Shown: piece by piece, positions 37,734-45,034 of the stretch
How positions within the stretch are numbered: position 1 is the first letter of the stretch
How the letters are laid out: every line of letters starts with the position of its first letter
Origin: Duganella sp. OV510
GTDB taxonomy: Bacteria > Pseudomonadota > Gammaproteobacteria > Burkholderiales > Burkholderiaceae_D
Direction of reading: 5' to 3'
Assembly (NCBI RefSeq): GCF_900100205.1
Contig: NZ_FNEQ01000002.1
Coordinates: 496,001 to 560,000 of the forward strand
Length of the DNA stretch: 64,000 nt
Made by a program: the position numbers and the translations under genes
Notes under the pieces: generated by a model
Seen by the model: only the letters and a program-made list of their open reading frames with translations
What the model was told of the DNA's origin: nothing
The model's database searches: none

Positions 37734-39611
37734 ATGACATTTCCGAGACTTCTTGCCGGCCGTCCGACGGCAGTTCAGCTGATACGCGGCAGTATCGCGC
37801 TGGGCGCGCTGTTGTTGACGCTATGGGCGCAGTGGATGACGCCATCAGGAAGCTCCTTTTTGGCGGACAACTGGCTGCGCGACCAATTCCTTCGCCTGCA
37901 AGTCAGCGCTGCGCCCGAGCAGCGCATTCTGGTGGTGGACATCGACCAGGACAGCATGGCCGAACTGGGGCCATGGCCGTGGCCGCGCGCCCGTCTGGCG
38001 CAGCTGGCGGAAACCCTGCTGACCGGCTACAGCGCGCGCGCGGTCGGGCTGGACATTGTGCTGCCGCGCGCGGCCGACGTTGAAGGCGATACCCGGCTGG
38101 AATTGCTGGCCATGCACGCGCCGCTGGTGCTGGCGCAAGCCTTCGATTACAGCAGCACCCGCCCCGATCCGCTGCGCGAAGGCCATCCGGCTGGTGCACA
38201 GCCCTTGCCGCCCGGCGCCTCGGCACTGGTCGCCACCGGCTACATTGCCAACCAGCCCGGTTGGCAAGCCGCCCCCCATGTTGGCAATATCGGCTTTATT
38301 CCCGACGCCGACGGCGTGTTGCGCCGGGTGCCCTTGCTGACCAGCTACCAGGGCCAGGCGTATCCCGCGCTGGCGCTGGCGCTGCTGCAAAGCTGCTGCC
38401 AGGCGCCAGCCAGCCTGGGCCAGGGCGCGGTGTTGCGTGTCCCCTACCGGCGCGACTGGAATGCTTACACGGTGGTGTCCGCCGCCGACATCCTGGCCGA
38501 ACGCATTGCTGCGCATAGTGCAAGCGGGCGCATGGTGCTGGTTGGCTCCTCCGCGCTGGGCCTCGGCGACCGCGTGGCGACCCCGCTGGCGCCCAACCGC
38601 CCCGGTCTCGGGGTGCAGGCGGAACTGCTGTCTGCGCTACTGGACGTGCAGGCCGGCCAGCAGCCGACGCCATTGCCCGGCCGGCTGCTGGCGGCACTGT
38701 ATGCCGGACTCAGCACACTGCTGGTGATGGCCGCCTTGCAGCGGCTGTCCGCCAGCGCCGGCGTGGCCGCGCTGGCGGCGGCGGCGCTGCTGTGGCTGGG
38801 GCTGGCGTATCTGATCACGCCGCACGACCCGATGCTGGTCACGACCGGGCCGCTGGCCAGTCTGGCTTTCCTGCTGGCAGTGGCAGTACCCTATCAATGG
38901 CAGCAGGCCCAGCGCCGCTCGCATCACCTGCTGGGCACGCTGCGTCAATACGTGGCGCCATCCGTGGTGCTGCAGTTGCTGCGGCAGGACCTCAAGGACC
39001 CGCTGCAACCGCGCCACCTGGATGTCACCACCCTGATTGCCGATATGGAGGGCTATACCAGCCACGTCGAATCGCTGCCACTGGAACAGGGCGCATTGCT
39101 GACCCGCAGCTTCCTGGCCTGCCTGACAGAGCCGGTAATCGCCCACCAGGGGACGCTGGACAAGTACACCGGCGACGGCCTGGTCGCGTTCTGGGGCGCG
39201 CCGCTGCCGCAAGACCAGCATGCCGATCTGGCACTCGATGCCGCCGAGGACATCTTGCGCCGCGTGCGCAGCTTCAGCCAGCAGCGCGAAGCAGCAGGGC
39301 ATGCGCCACTACGGGTCAGGATAGGGATTGAAAGCGGCCCTGCCATGGCAGGGGATTTTGGCACCAGCTTCCGCAGCATTTATACTGCGGTCGGCGACAG
39401 CGTCAACACCGCATCCCGGCTGGAACAGGCAGCACGCGATTTTGCGCACGATGTCATTGTGGGCGCCGGCACGGTCGCGCGGGCACGCCGCCATCAGTTT
39501 ATGCTACTCGGTGAACGTCAGCTGCGCGGCAAGGAAAAAACGACGACTCTTTATACCATTACGCCCAGCATGAATACTGCAGTTTTACCTGTCAAGGCGC
39601 CGTCAGCATGA
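37734..39611 (+). CDS. CHASE2-domain class III adenylate/guanylate cyclase
   Basis: 625 residues. One N-terminal membrane helix (about 17-36), an extracytoplasmic CHASE2 domain (about 40-305, RILVVDIDQDSMAELGPWPWPRARLAQL), three membrane helices (about 320-395), then a catalytic domain (about 425-600). Both metal-binding aspartates are present, in TLIADMEGYT (about 437) and YTGDGLVAFWGAP (about 481), and the transition-state region VNTASRLEQAA is intact. It should be an active membrane cyclase sensing an external signal. Substrate choice (ATP or GTP) is not certain, but a Crp-type protein two genes downstream favours cAMP. Confidence 0.92.
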   Translation: MTFPRLLAGRPTAVQLIRGSIALGALLLTLWAQWMTPSGSSFLADNWLRDQFLRLQVSAAPEQRILVVDIDQDSMAELGPWPWPRARLAQLAETLLTGYSARAVGLDIVLPRAADVEGDTRLELLAMHAPLVLAQAFDYSSTRPDPLREGHPAGAQPLPPGASALVATGYIANQPGWQAAPHVGNIGFIPDADGVLRRVPLLTSYQGQAYPALALALLQSCCQAPASLGQGAVLRVPYRRDWNAYTVVSAADILAERIAAHSASGRMVLVGSSALGLGDRVATPLAPNRPGLGVQAELLSALLDVQAGQQPTPLPGRLLAALYAGLSTLLVMAALQRLSASAGVAALAAAALLWLGLAYLITPHDPMLVTTGPLASLAFLLAVAVPYQWQQAQRRSHHLLGTLRQYVAPSVVLQLLRQDLKDPLQPRHLDVTTLIADMEGYTSHVESLPLEQGALLTRSFLACLTEPVIAHQGTLDKYTGDGLVAFWGAPLPQDQHADLALDAAEDILRRVRSFSQQREAAGHAPLRVRIGIESGPAMAGDFGTSFRSIYTAVGDSVNTASRLEQAARDFAHDVIVGAGTVARARRHQFMLLGERQLRGKEKTTTLYTITPSMNTAVLPVKAPSA

Positions 39612-40837
39612 TGCGCCGCCTCCTTCGCAGCGCCGCGCTGCTGGCCATGCTGCTGCCGCCGCTGGCCGCTCACGCCCAGGATGACGGCGACGGCACCCGG
39701 GATCTTTATCGCGACGCGCTGCGGTCGATTGCCGAGGGCCGTCGCGACGACGCCAGCGACACCCTGCGCCGCGTGATCGAGCAGGAACCACTGCACGCCG
39801 GCGCCTGGCTGGACCTGGCACTGATCCAATGCGCACTGGGCCATGCGGCCGAAGCCGAGCGCCTATTCCGCGCCACCGAAGAGCGTTTTGCGCCACCGCC
39901 GGCGATCCGCGAGCTGATCGCGCAATCGCGCGCAGCCGGCTGCCAGGGCTGGACGCCACGCTCACAGTACAGCATCACGCTGGCGCGCGGCATCGACCAG
40001 AACGTCAATCAGGGCGCCGATAGCGCCACCTATCTGCCACCAGGGTCGTCCGACGGCGGCCTGGTGTTGCTGCCGGACTTTCTGCCCCAGCACGACCAGT
40101 ACAGCCTGGTCTCGGCAGACTATATCCGCGACCTGACGCCGAACGGCACCCAGGGTTTCCTGCTGGCCCAGGATCGCCGCAACGATACCCTGAGCAGCTA
40201 CAACAGCGCGACGCTGTTTGCTGGCGTTGACACCCCATGGCGGTATCGCGACTGGAAGCTGCGCACCACCGTTACCGTCGGCGTGACCACGTTGGGCGGC
40301 GCCATGTATCAGAAGCAGCTGCAGTTGCAGGGGCAGCTGACGCCGCCGGTACCCTTGCCTGACACGCTGCAGTTTTCGGTGACCAGCGGCATTACGCACG
40401 TCGATTACCAGACGCTGGCCAATTTCCGCGGCAATACCGCAGAATTACGTGGCCAGCTGGTCTACCGCGCCGGCAACCATTACGCCAGCGCCAGCCTGGG
40501 TCTGTTGAACGACCGCGCCAGCCAGAACCGGCCGGGCGGCAACCGCCATGGCAGCAGCCTGGCGCTGCAATGGCGCTGGCTGCTGCCGGCCGCCACCACC
40601 GGGGAACTGGGCTACACGCGCCAAACCTGGCAGAGCCAGAGCGCCTACGCCCCGGGCCTGATCGATCAGGTGCGCAGCCAGGCCATGCAAGTGTGGCGCG
40701 CCGGCCTGACCTACCCGCTCACCGCCAACCAGAATTTGCTGGTGGAAGTGCGGCGGGTGCAAAATCAGGAAAATATTTCGATCTTTCAGTACAATGACCG
40801 CCAACTGCAGTTGAGCTGGCAATGGTTGAGTCCGTAA
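39608..40837 (+). CDS. TPR - outer-membrane beta-barrel protein
   Basis: 409 residues, joined to the cyclase gene by an ATGA overlap. Signal peptide of about 23 residues ending AHA. A short TPR-like helical part (about 30-110, DALRSIAEGRRDDASDTLRRVIEQEPLHAGAWLDLALIQ shortened in part) precedes a beta-barrel with alternating strands to the C-terminal SWQWLSP. The order TPR plus barrel is like the Slam (surface lipoprotein assembly modulator) family, but the match is by architecture only. Its place between a cyclase and a Crp regulator suggests an envelope component tied to the same signalling unit. Confidence 0.75.
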   Translation: MMRRLLRSAALLAMLLPPLAAHAQDDGDGTRDLYRDALRSIAEGRRDDASDTLRRVIEQEPLHAGAWLDLALIQCALGHAAEAERLFRATEERFAPPPAIRELIAQSRAAGCQGWTPRSQYSITLARGIDQNVNQGADSATYLPPGSSDGGLVLLPDFLPQHDQYSLVSADYIRDLTPNGTQGFLLAQDRRNDTLSSYNSATLFAGVDTPWRYRDWKLRTTVTVGVTTLGGAMYQKQLQLQGQLTPPVPLPDTLQFSVTSGITHVDYQTLANFRGNTAELRGQLVYRAGNHYASASLGLLNDRASQNRPGGNRHGSSLALQWRWLLPAATTGELGYTRQTWQSQSAYAPGLIDQVRSQAMQVWRAGLTYPLTANQNLLVEVRRVQNQENISIFQYNDRQLQLSWQWLSP

Positions 40838-41583
40838 TGAAAGAAAACATGGTTGATCAGGCTACATTGGCGACAGCAGCCGAGCTACCGGCAGCGCAGC
40901 GGCCGCCCGATTTGCACATTCACCTGCGCAAAATCCATCTGCTGGAGCACCTGAACGACGACGAAATGACGATGGTCAAGGCGCAGTTGCGCCTGCGCGG
41001 CCATAACAAGCGCGATATGGTGCTGCACAAGGGCGGCAGCGGCGACGGCCTGCTGTTCTTGCTGGCCGGCCAGTTGCAAGTGGTCGACATCACCGAAGAC
41101 GGCCGCGCCATTGGCCTGCGCATGCTGGCGCCGGGCGATTTTTTTGGCGAAATTGCCCTGATTAACAATTCCACCCGCTCTGCCTCGGTGGTGGCAACCA
41201 CCGACGTGCTGGTGGCCTTTCTGCCAGCGCCGCTGGCCATGCATCTGTTCTCGCACTCGCCGTCCGTGGCGCAAAAAATGCTGCAACACCTGGCGCAGAA
41301 GATCCAGCGCGACTCCGAGTTCCGCGCCCTGCTCAGCATCAACAACACCGCGCGCCGGATTTACAATTATCTGCTGCTGTTGCGCACCCATATCAACGGC
41401 GAGGATATCGTCGATAACATGCCCACCCACCAGGATGTGGCCAATATGATCAATACCAGTCGCGAAACCGTCACGCGCACGCTGCTGATGTTGATCCAGC
41501 AAGGCGTGGTGCGCAAGGAAGCCCACCGGCTGCTGATTCTCGACTTGCCGGCACTGCAGAAATTGGGCCAAACCGTCAGCTAG
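40837..41583 (+). CDS. Crp/Fnr-family transcriptional regulator
   Basis: 248 residues. The start ATG shares a base with the previous stop (TAATG), so it is coupled. The cyclic-nucleotide-binding fold (about 30-150) has the phosphate-binding cassette GEIALINNSTRSASV with the Arg-Ser pair that holds cAMP. No Fnr-type cysteines are seen at the N-terminus. The C-terminal winged helix has MPTHQDVANMINTSRETVTRTL shortened: its SRETVTR keeps the Arg, Glu and second Arg with which E. coli Crp reads TGTGA. It is the likely regulator of the three TGTGA-N6-TCACA promoters at 31.1, 35.9 and 37.6 kb. Confidence 0.92.
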   Translation: MKENMVDQATLATAAELPAAQRPPDLHIHLRKIHLLEHLNDDEMTMVKAQLRLRGHNKRDMVLHKGGSGDGLLFLLAGQLQVVDITEDGRAIGLRMLAPGDFFGEIALINNSTRSASVVATTDVLVAFLPAPLAMHLFSHSPSVAQKMLQHLAQKIQRDSEFRALLSINNTARRIYNYLLLLRTHINGEDIVDNMPTHQDVANMINTSRETVTRTLLMLIQQGVVRKEAHRLLILDLPALQKLGQTVS

Positions 41584-41591
41584 CAGACAGC

Positions 41592-41640
41592 GTAACAAGC
41601 TGTTACAAAATATCAAGCTTGCAAGGGCATGCGTTATAAT
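41592..41640 (+). promoter_or_regulatory. palindrome and -10 ahead of the glycan operon
   Basis: GTAACA-AGC-TGTTAC (41592-41606) is a perfect inverted repeat, and a consensus TATAAT stands at 41635-41640. A start near 41647 would put the palindrome at about -48. No good -35 lies 16-18 bases before the TATAAT, so an activator may be needed. The palindrome is not a Crp consensus box. Confidence 0.5.
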
Positions 41641-41715
41641 CCGTCGCTTACCTTTGCAGATCACTATGACTTTTCCTGTACTCTTCCTCCAGCCGCGCGC
41701 CCGGCTGAACGGCGC

Positions 41716-42510
41716 ATGAGCGCCATGCTCCGTGCCCTGTGGCACCACCGCAGCTTCGTGTTCGGCAGCGTACAACGGGAATTCCAGTCCAAATATCGCA
41801 ACACCATGCTCGGTGCGGCGTGGACCGTGCTGAATCCGCTGGCCATGATCCTGGTCTACACGCTGATCTTCTCCCAGGTGATGCAGAGCCGTCTGCCCGG
41901 CGACGCCAGCCGCTACGGCTATAGCATCTACCTGTGCGCCGGTGTGCTGAGTTGGGGGCTGTTTGCAGAAATCACCAGCCGCGGCCAGAACATGTTTCTG
42001 GAACAGGCCAATCTGTTAAAGAAAATCAGCTTCCCGCGCATCTGCCTGCCGGTCATCGTGGTGCTGAATGCGCTGGTCAATTTCGGCATCATTTTCAGCC
42101 TGTTCACGGTTTTCCTGATGGTCACCGGCCAGTTTCCGGGCGCCGTCTTCCTGCTGGTGCTGCCCTTGCTGCTGTTGCAGGTGGCGCTGGCCATCGGTCT
42201 CGGTCTGATCCTCGGCGTACTGAATGTTTTTTTCCGTGACATCGGCCAGTTTTTCCAGATCTTTATCCAGTTCTGGTTCTGGTTCACGCCCATCGTCTAC
42301 CCGGCCAGCATCTTGCCGGCCGAGTTGCGTCCCTGGCTGGCCTGGAATCCGATGGCTGCCGTGATCCAGGGCTACCACAACATCCTGCTGACCGGCAGCG
42401 CACCGGCGTGGGACACCCTGCTGCCAGCTGCCGTGCTGGCAGTGCTGTTGTGCGCACTGGGCATGCGCCTGTTCCGCAAACGTGCTGGCGAAATGGTGGA
42501 TGAACTCTGA
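41716..42510 (+). CDS. wzm: polysaccharide ABC exporter permease (Wzm)
   Basis: About 264 residues from ATG 41716; upstream in-frame ATG 41629 precedes the likely transcript start and is rejected. Six membrane helices of the ABC-2 type. The N-terminal amphipathic stretch FGSVQREFQSKYRNTMLGAAWTVLNPLAM shortened and the interior SRGQNMFLEQANLLKKISFPRICLP are typical of O-antigen exporters. It moves undecaprenyl-linked O-polysaccharide across the inner membrane together with the Wzt ATPase, whose gene overlaps it (TGATG). Confidence 0.92.
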   Translation: MSAMLRALWHHRSFVFGSVQREFQSKYRNTMLGAAWTVLNPLAMILVYTLIFSQVMQSRLPGDASRYGYSIYLCAGVLSWGLFAEITSRGQNMFLEQANLLKKISFPRICLPVIVVLNALVNFGIIFSLFTVFLMVTGQFPGAVFLLVLPLLLLQVALAIGLGLILGVLNVFFRDIGQFFQIFIQFWFWFTPIVYPASILPAELRPWLAWNPMAAVIQGYHNILLTGSAPAWDTLLPAAVLAVLLCALGMRLFRKRAGEMVDEL

Positions 42511-43733
42511 TGGGCGCGATTACCGTTAGCAAACTGGGCAAAGCCTATAAACAATATCCGAACCGTTGGGCCCGACTGGCCGAATGGCTGTTGCCCCAGC
42601 ATCGTCCGCAACACCAGCTGAAGTGGATTTTGCAGGACATCGAATTCCATGTGGCAGCAGGCGAGGCAGTCGGCCTGATCGGTGTCAATGGCGCCGGCAA
42701 AAGCACGCTGCTCAAGCTGATCACCGGCACTACCCAGCCGACCACCGGCAGCGTCTACATGGAAGGCCGGGTCGCCGCCCTGCTGGAACTGGGCATGGGT
42801 TTCCACCCGGACTTCAGCGGCCGCCAGAACGTGATCATGGCCGGCCAGCTGCTGGGTCTGCGCGTGGAGGAGATTCACCAGCTGATGCCGGCGATCGAGG
42901 CCTTTGCCGAAATCGGCGATTACATCGACCAGCCGGTGCGCGTGTATTCCAGCGGCATGCAGATGCGGCTGGCGTTCAGTGTCGCCACTGCACGCCGTCC
43001 GGACATCCTGATCGTCGACGAAGCACTGTCGGTTGGCGACACCTATTTCCAGCACAAGAGCTTTGAGCGGATTCGCCAGTATCGTGCGGCCGGTACCACG
43101 CTGCTGCTGGTGTCGCACGACAAACAGGCGATCCAGTCGGTCTGCGACCGCGCCATCCTGCTGGACGGCGGACGCCTCAGCCGTCAGGGTCCGCCGGAAG
43201 AAATCATGGATTACTACAACGCCATGATTGCCGAGCGCGAGAATGCCACCGTGCGCGTGGCAGAGCTGGAAGATGGCAAGAAGCAGACGACCTCGGGCAC
43301 CGGCGAAGCCACCGTCAGCGCCATCGCCCTGCTGGACGATGGCGGTGCGGCCGTGGAAGTCGTGGATGTCGGCGCCGCCGTCACACTGCAGGTGACCGTG
43401 GCTGCGCGCGCCGCCATTCCGCGTCTGGTGCTGGGCTATATGATCAAGGACCGCCTGGGCCAGGTCATGTACGGCACCAATACCGACCTGAAGCAGTTGC
43501 CGCTGGACGATGTACAGCCGGGTCAGCGGATCACGTACCGCTTCAGCTTCCCGATGAACCTGGGCGCGGGCACCTATTCGGTGGCCACCGCCCTCGTCAG
43601 CACCGACACGCATCTGGTCAACAACTACGAATGGCGCGACCTGGCGCTGGTGTTCACGGTGGTGAACATGCGCCGTCCGCATTTCGAGGGCACGGCCTTC
43701 CTCGATCCGGTTATAGAAATCCATCATCCATGA
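42510..43733 (+). CDS. wzt: polysaccharide ABC exporter ATPase with C-terminal carbohydrate-binding domain (Wzt)
   Basis: 407 residues. ATPase domain (about 1-250) with Walker A GVNGAGKST, signature YSSGMQMRL, Walker B ILIVDEALSVGD and VSHD. The C-terminal Wzt domain (about 265-405) forms a beta-sandwich (LVLGYMIKDRLGQVMYGTNT, FSFPMNLGAGTYSVATAL) that in known Wzt proteins binds the capped non-reducing end of the O-chain before export. Its presence implies a terminal modification, for which the FkbM methyltransferase encoded next is a candidate. Confidence 0.94.
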   Translation: MGAITVSKLGKAYKQYPNRWARLAEWLLPQHRPQHQLKWILQDIEFHVAAGEAVGLIGVNGAGKSTLLKLITGTTQPTTGSVYMEGRVAALLELGMGFHPDFSGRQNVIMAGQLLGLRVEEIHQLMPAIEAFAEIGDYIDQPVRVYSSGMQMRLAFSVATARRPDILIVDEALSVGDTYFQHKSFERIRQYRAAGTTLLLVSHDKQAIQSVCDRAILLDGGRLSRQGPPEEIMDYYNAMIAERENATVRVAELEDGKKQTTSGTGEATVSAIALLDDGGAAVEVVDVGAAVTLQVTVAARAAIPRLVLGYMIKDRLGQVMYGTNTDLKQLPLDDVQPGQRITYRFSFPMNLGAGTYSVATALVSTDTHLVNNYEWRDLALVFTVVNMRRPHFEGTAFLDPVIEIHHP

Positions 43734-45025
43734 GCTTTATCTCCTACGCCCAAAACGCTGAAGACGTCCTGCTGTGGCGCGCGCTCAAGCACGTCCCGGC
43801 CGGCTTTTACATCGACGTCGGCGCCAACGATCCGGAAGAGCATTCGGTCACCAAGGCGTTCTACGACGCCGGCTGGCACGGTATCAATATCGAGCCGATG
43901 CCGTCGTATCACGAAATTTTCCTGCAAGCCCGTCCGCGCGACATCAACCTGGCGGTCGCCTGCGGCGCCGAAGAAGGTCGCATCACGCTGTTCGATACGC
44001 CTTCGGTCAACGGCTGGGCCTCGACCGATGCCAGCACTGCCCGCGCCCACCGTGACGAAGGCATCGAGGTGGTCGAAGTACAAGTGCCGCTGCGCACGCT
44101 GGCAGGCATCTGCGCCGAGCACGCGCCAGGACCGATCCACTTCCTCAAAATCGATGTGGAAGGCTTTGAGGGCGAAGTGCTGCGCGGCATGGACCTGCAA
44201 CGCTGGCGCCCTTGGCTGCTGGTGATTGAAGCGACCCTGCCCAACAGCCGCGTCACCAACCACGCCAGCTGGGAGCCGCTGGTCACGCCCCACGGCTATC
44301 AATTCGCTTACTTCGACGGCCTCAACCGCTACTACGTGGCGCAGGAACACCCGGAACTGCTGGCCGCGCTCAGCGTGCAGGCCAATGTGTTCGACGACTA
44401 CATCTTCCACCACCTCGACAAGGCCTGGCGCCGCGCCACCGCCGCCGACCTGAGTACCGCCGACGCCAGCCAGCGCGCCGAGGCTGCCGAGGCTGAACTG
44501 GCGCAGGCGCGCGCCTTGCTGGCCGACGCCCGCGCCCAGACCGCCGCCGCGCAAGAGCAGTACCATGCGCTGGCCGCCGCATTGCAGGAAGCCGAACGCG
44601 CCAGCAAGCTGGTGCAGGACCACGCCGATGCGGCCGAAATCAGCCGCCGCGACACCGCCGCCTGGGCGCTGCAGCTGCAAGACCAGTTGAACGCAACCTA
44701 CGCCAGCCTGTCGTGGAAACTGACCAAGCCACTGCGCCTGGTTGGCCGCTACAGCAAGCTGGAAGCGCTCGTGCCACCACTGCGGCGCGTGCTGCGCGCC
44801 AGCCTGGTGTCGCTGGCCAAGCGCCCCGCCGTACGGCGTCTGGTGCTGGCCGTGTTGCGCCGCTTTCCAGCGCTGGACCAGCGCGTCGTCGGCTGGTATT
44901 CCCGCCTGCGCGGCAGCAGCAGCCTGGCGCCTGTGCCACCGGGTGTGCCGCCGGCACAGGCCATGATGTCGCAGTCGGCGCGCCGCGTGCTGGCCGACCT
45001 GCAGCGTTCCCGATCCAACTCCTGA
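43730..45025 (+). CDS. FkbM-family methyltransferase with coiled-coil extension
   Basis: 431 residues, ATGA overlap with wzt. The FkbM fold covers about 1-240: ISYAQNAEDVLLWRAL, GFYIDVGANDPEEHSVTKAFYDAGW, FLKIDVEGFEGEVLRGMDL. Residues 245-320 are a long Ala/Glu/Gln coiled coil, and the last 110 residues contain SWKLTKPLRLVGR, a membrane-associating segment common at the end of LPS glycosyltransferases. It probably O-methylates a sugar. The coiled coil may measure or anchor at the membrane, as in WbdD-like chain terminators; that comparison is by architecture, not sequence. Confidence 0.88.
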   Translation: MSFISYAQNAEDVLLWRALKHVPAGFYIDVGANDPEEHSVTKAFYDAGWHGINIEPMPSYHEIFLQARPRDINLAVACGAEEGRITLFDTPSVNGWASTDASTARAHRDEGIEVVEVQVPLRTLAGICAEHAPGPIHFLKIDVEGFEGEVLRGMDLQRWRPWLLVIEATLPNSRVTNHASWEPLVTPHGYQFAYFDGLNRYYVAQEHPELLAALSVQANVFDDYIFHHLDKAWRRATAADLSTADASQRAEAAEAELAQARALLADARAQTAAAQEQYHALAAALQEAERASKLVQDHADAAEISRRDTAAWALQLQDQLNATYASLSWKLTKPLRLVGRYSKLEALVPPLRRVLRASLVSLAKRPAVRRLVLAVLRRFPALDQRVVGWYSRLRGSSSLAPVPPGVPPAQAMMSQSARRVLADLQRSRSNS

Positions 45026-45034
45026 GCACCGATT

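Noticed and set aside
41619..41640. TTGCAA ... TATAAT as a -35/-10 pair ahead of wzm
   Set aside because: Only ten bases separate the two, too short for sigma-70 promoters.
41629..41715. ATG 41629 as the start of the wzm gene
   Set aside because: The extra 29 codons include the TATAAT at 41635 and would sit before the likely transcript start; known permeases begin near the later ATG.
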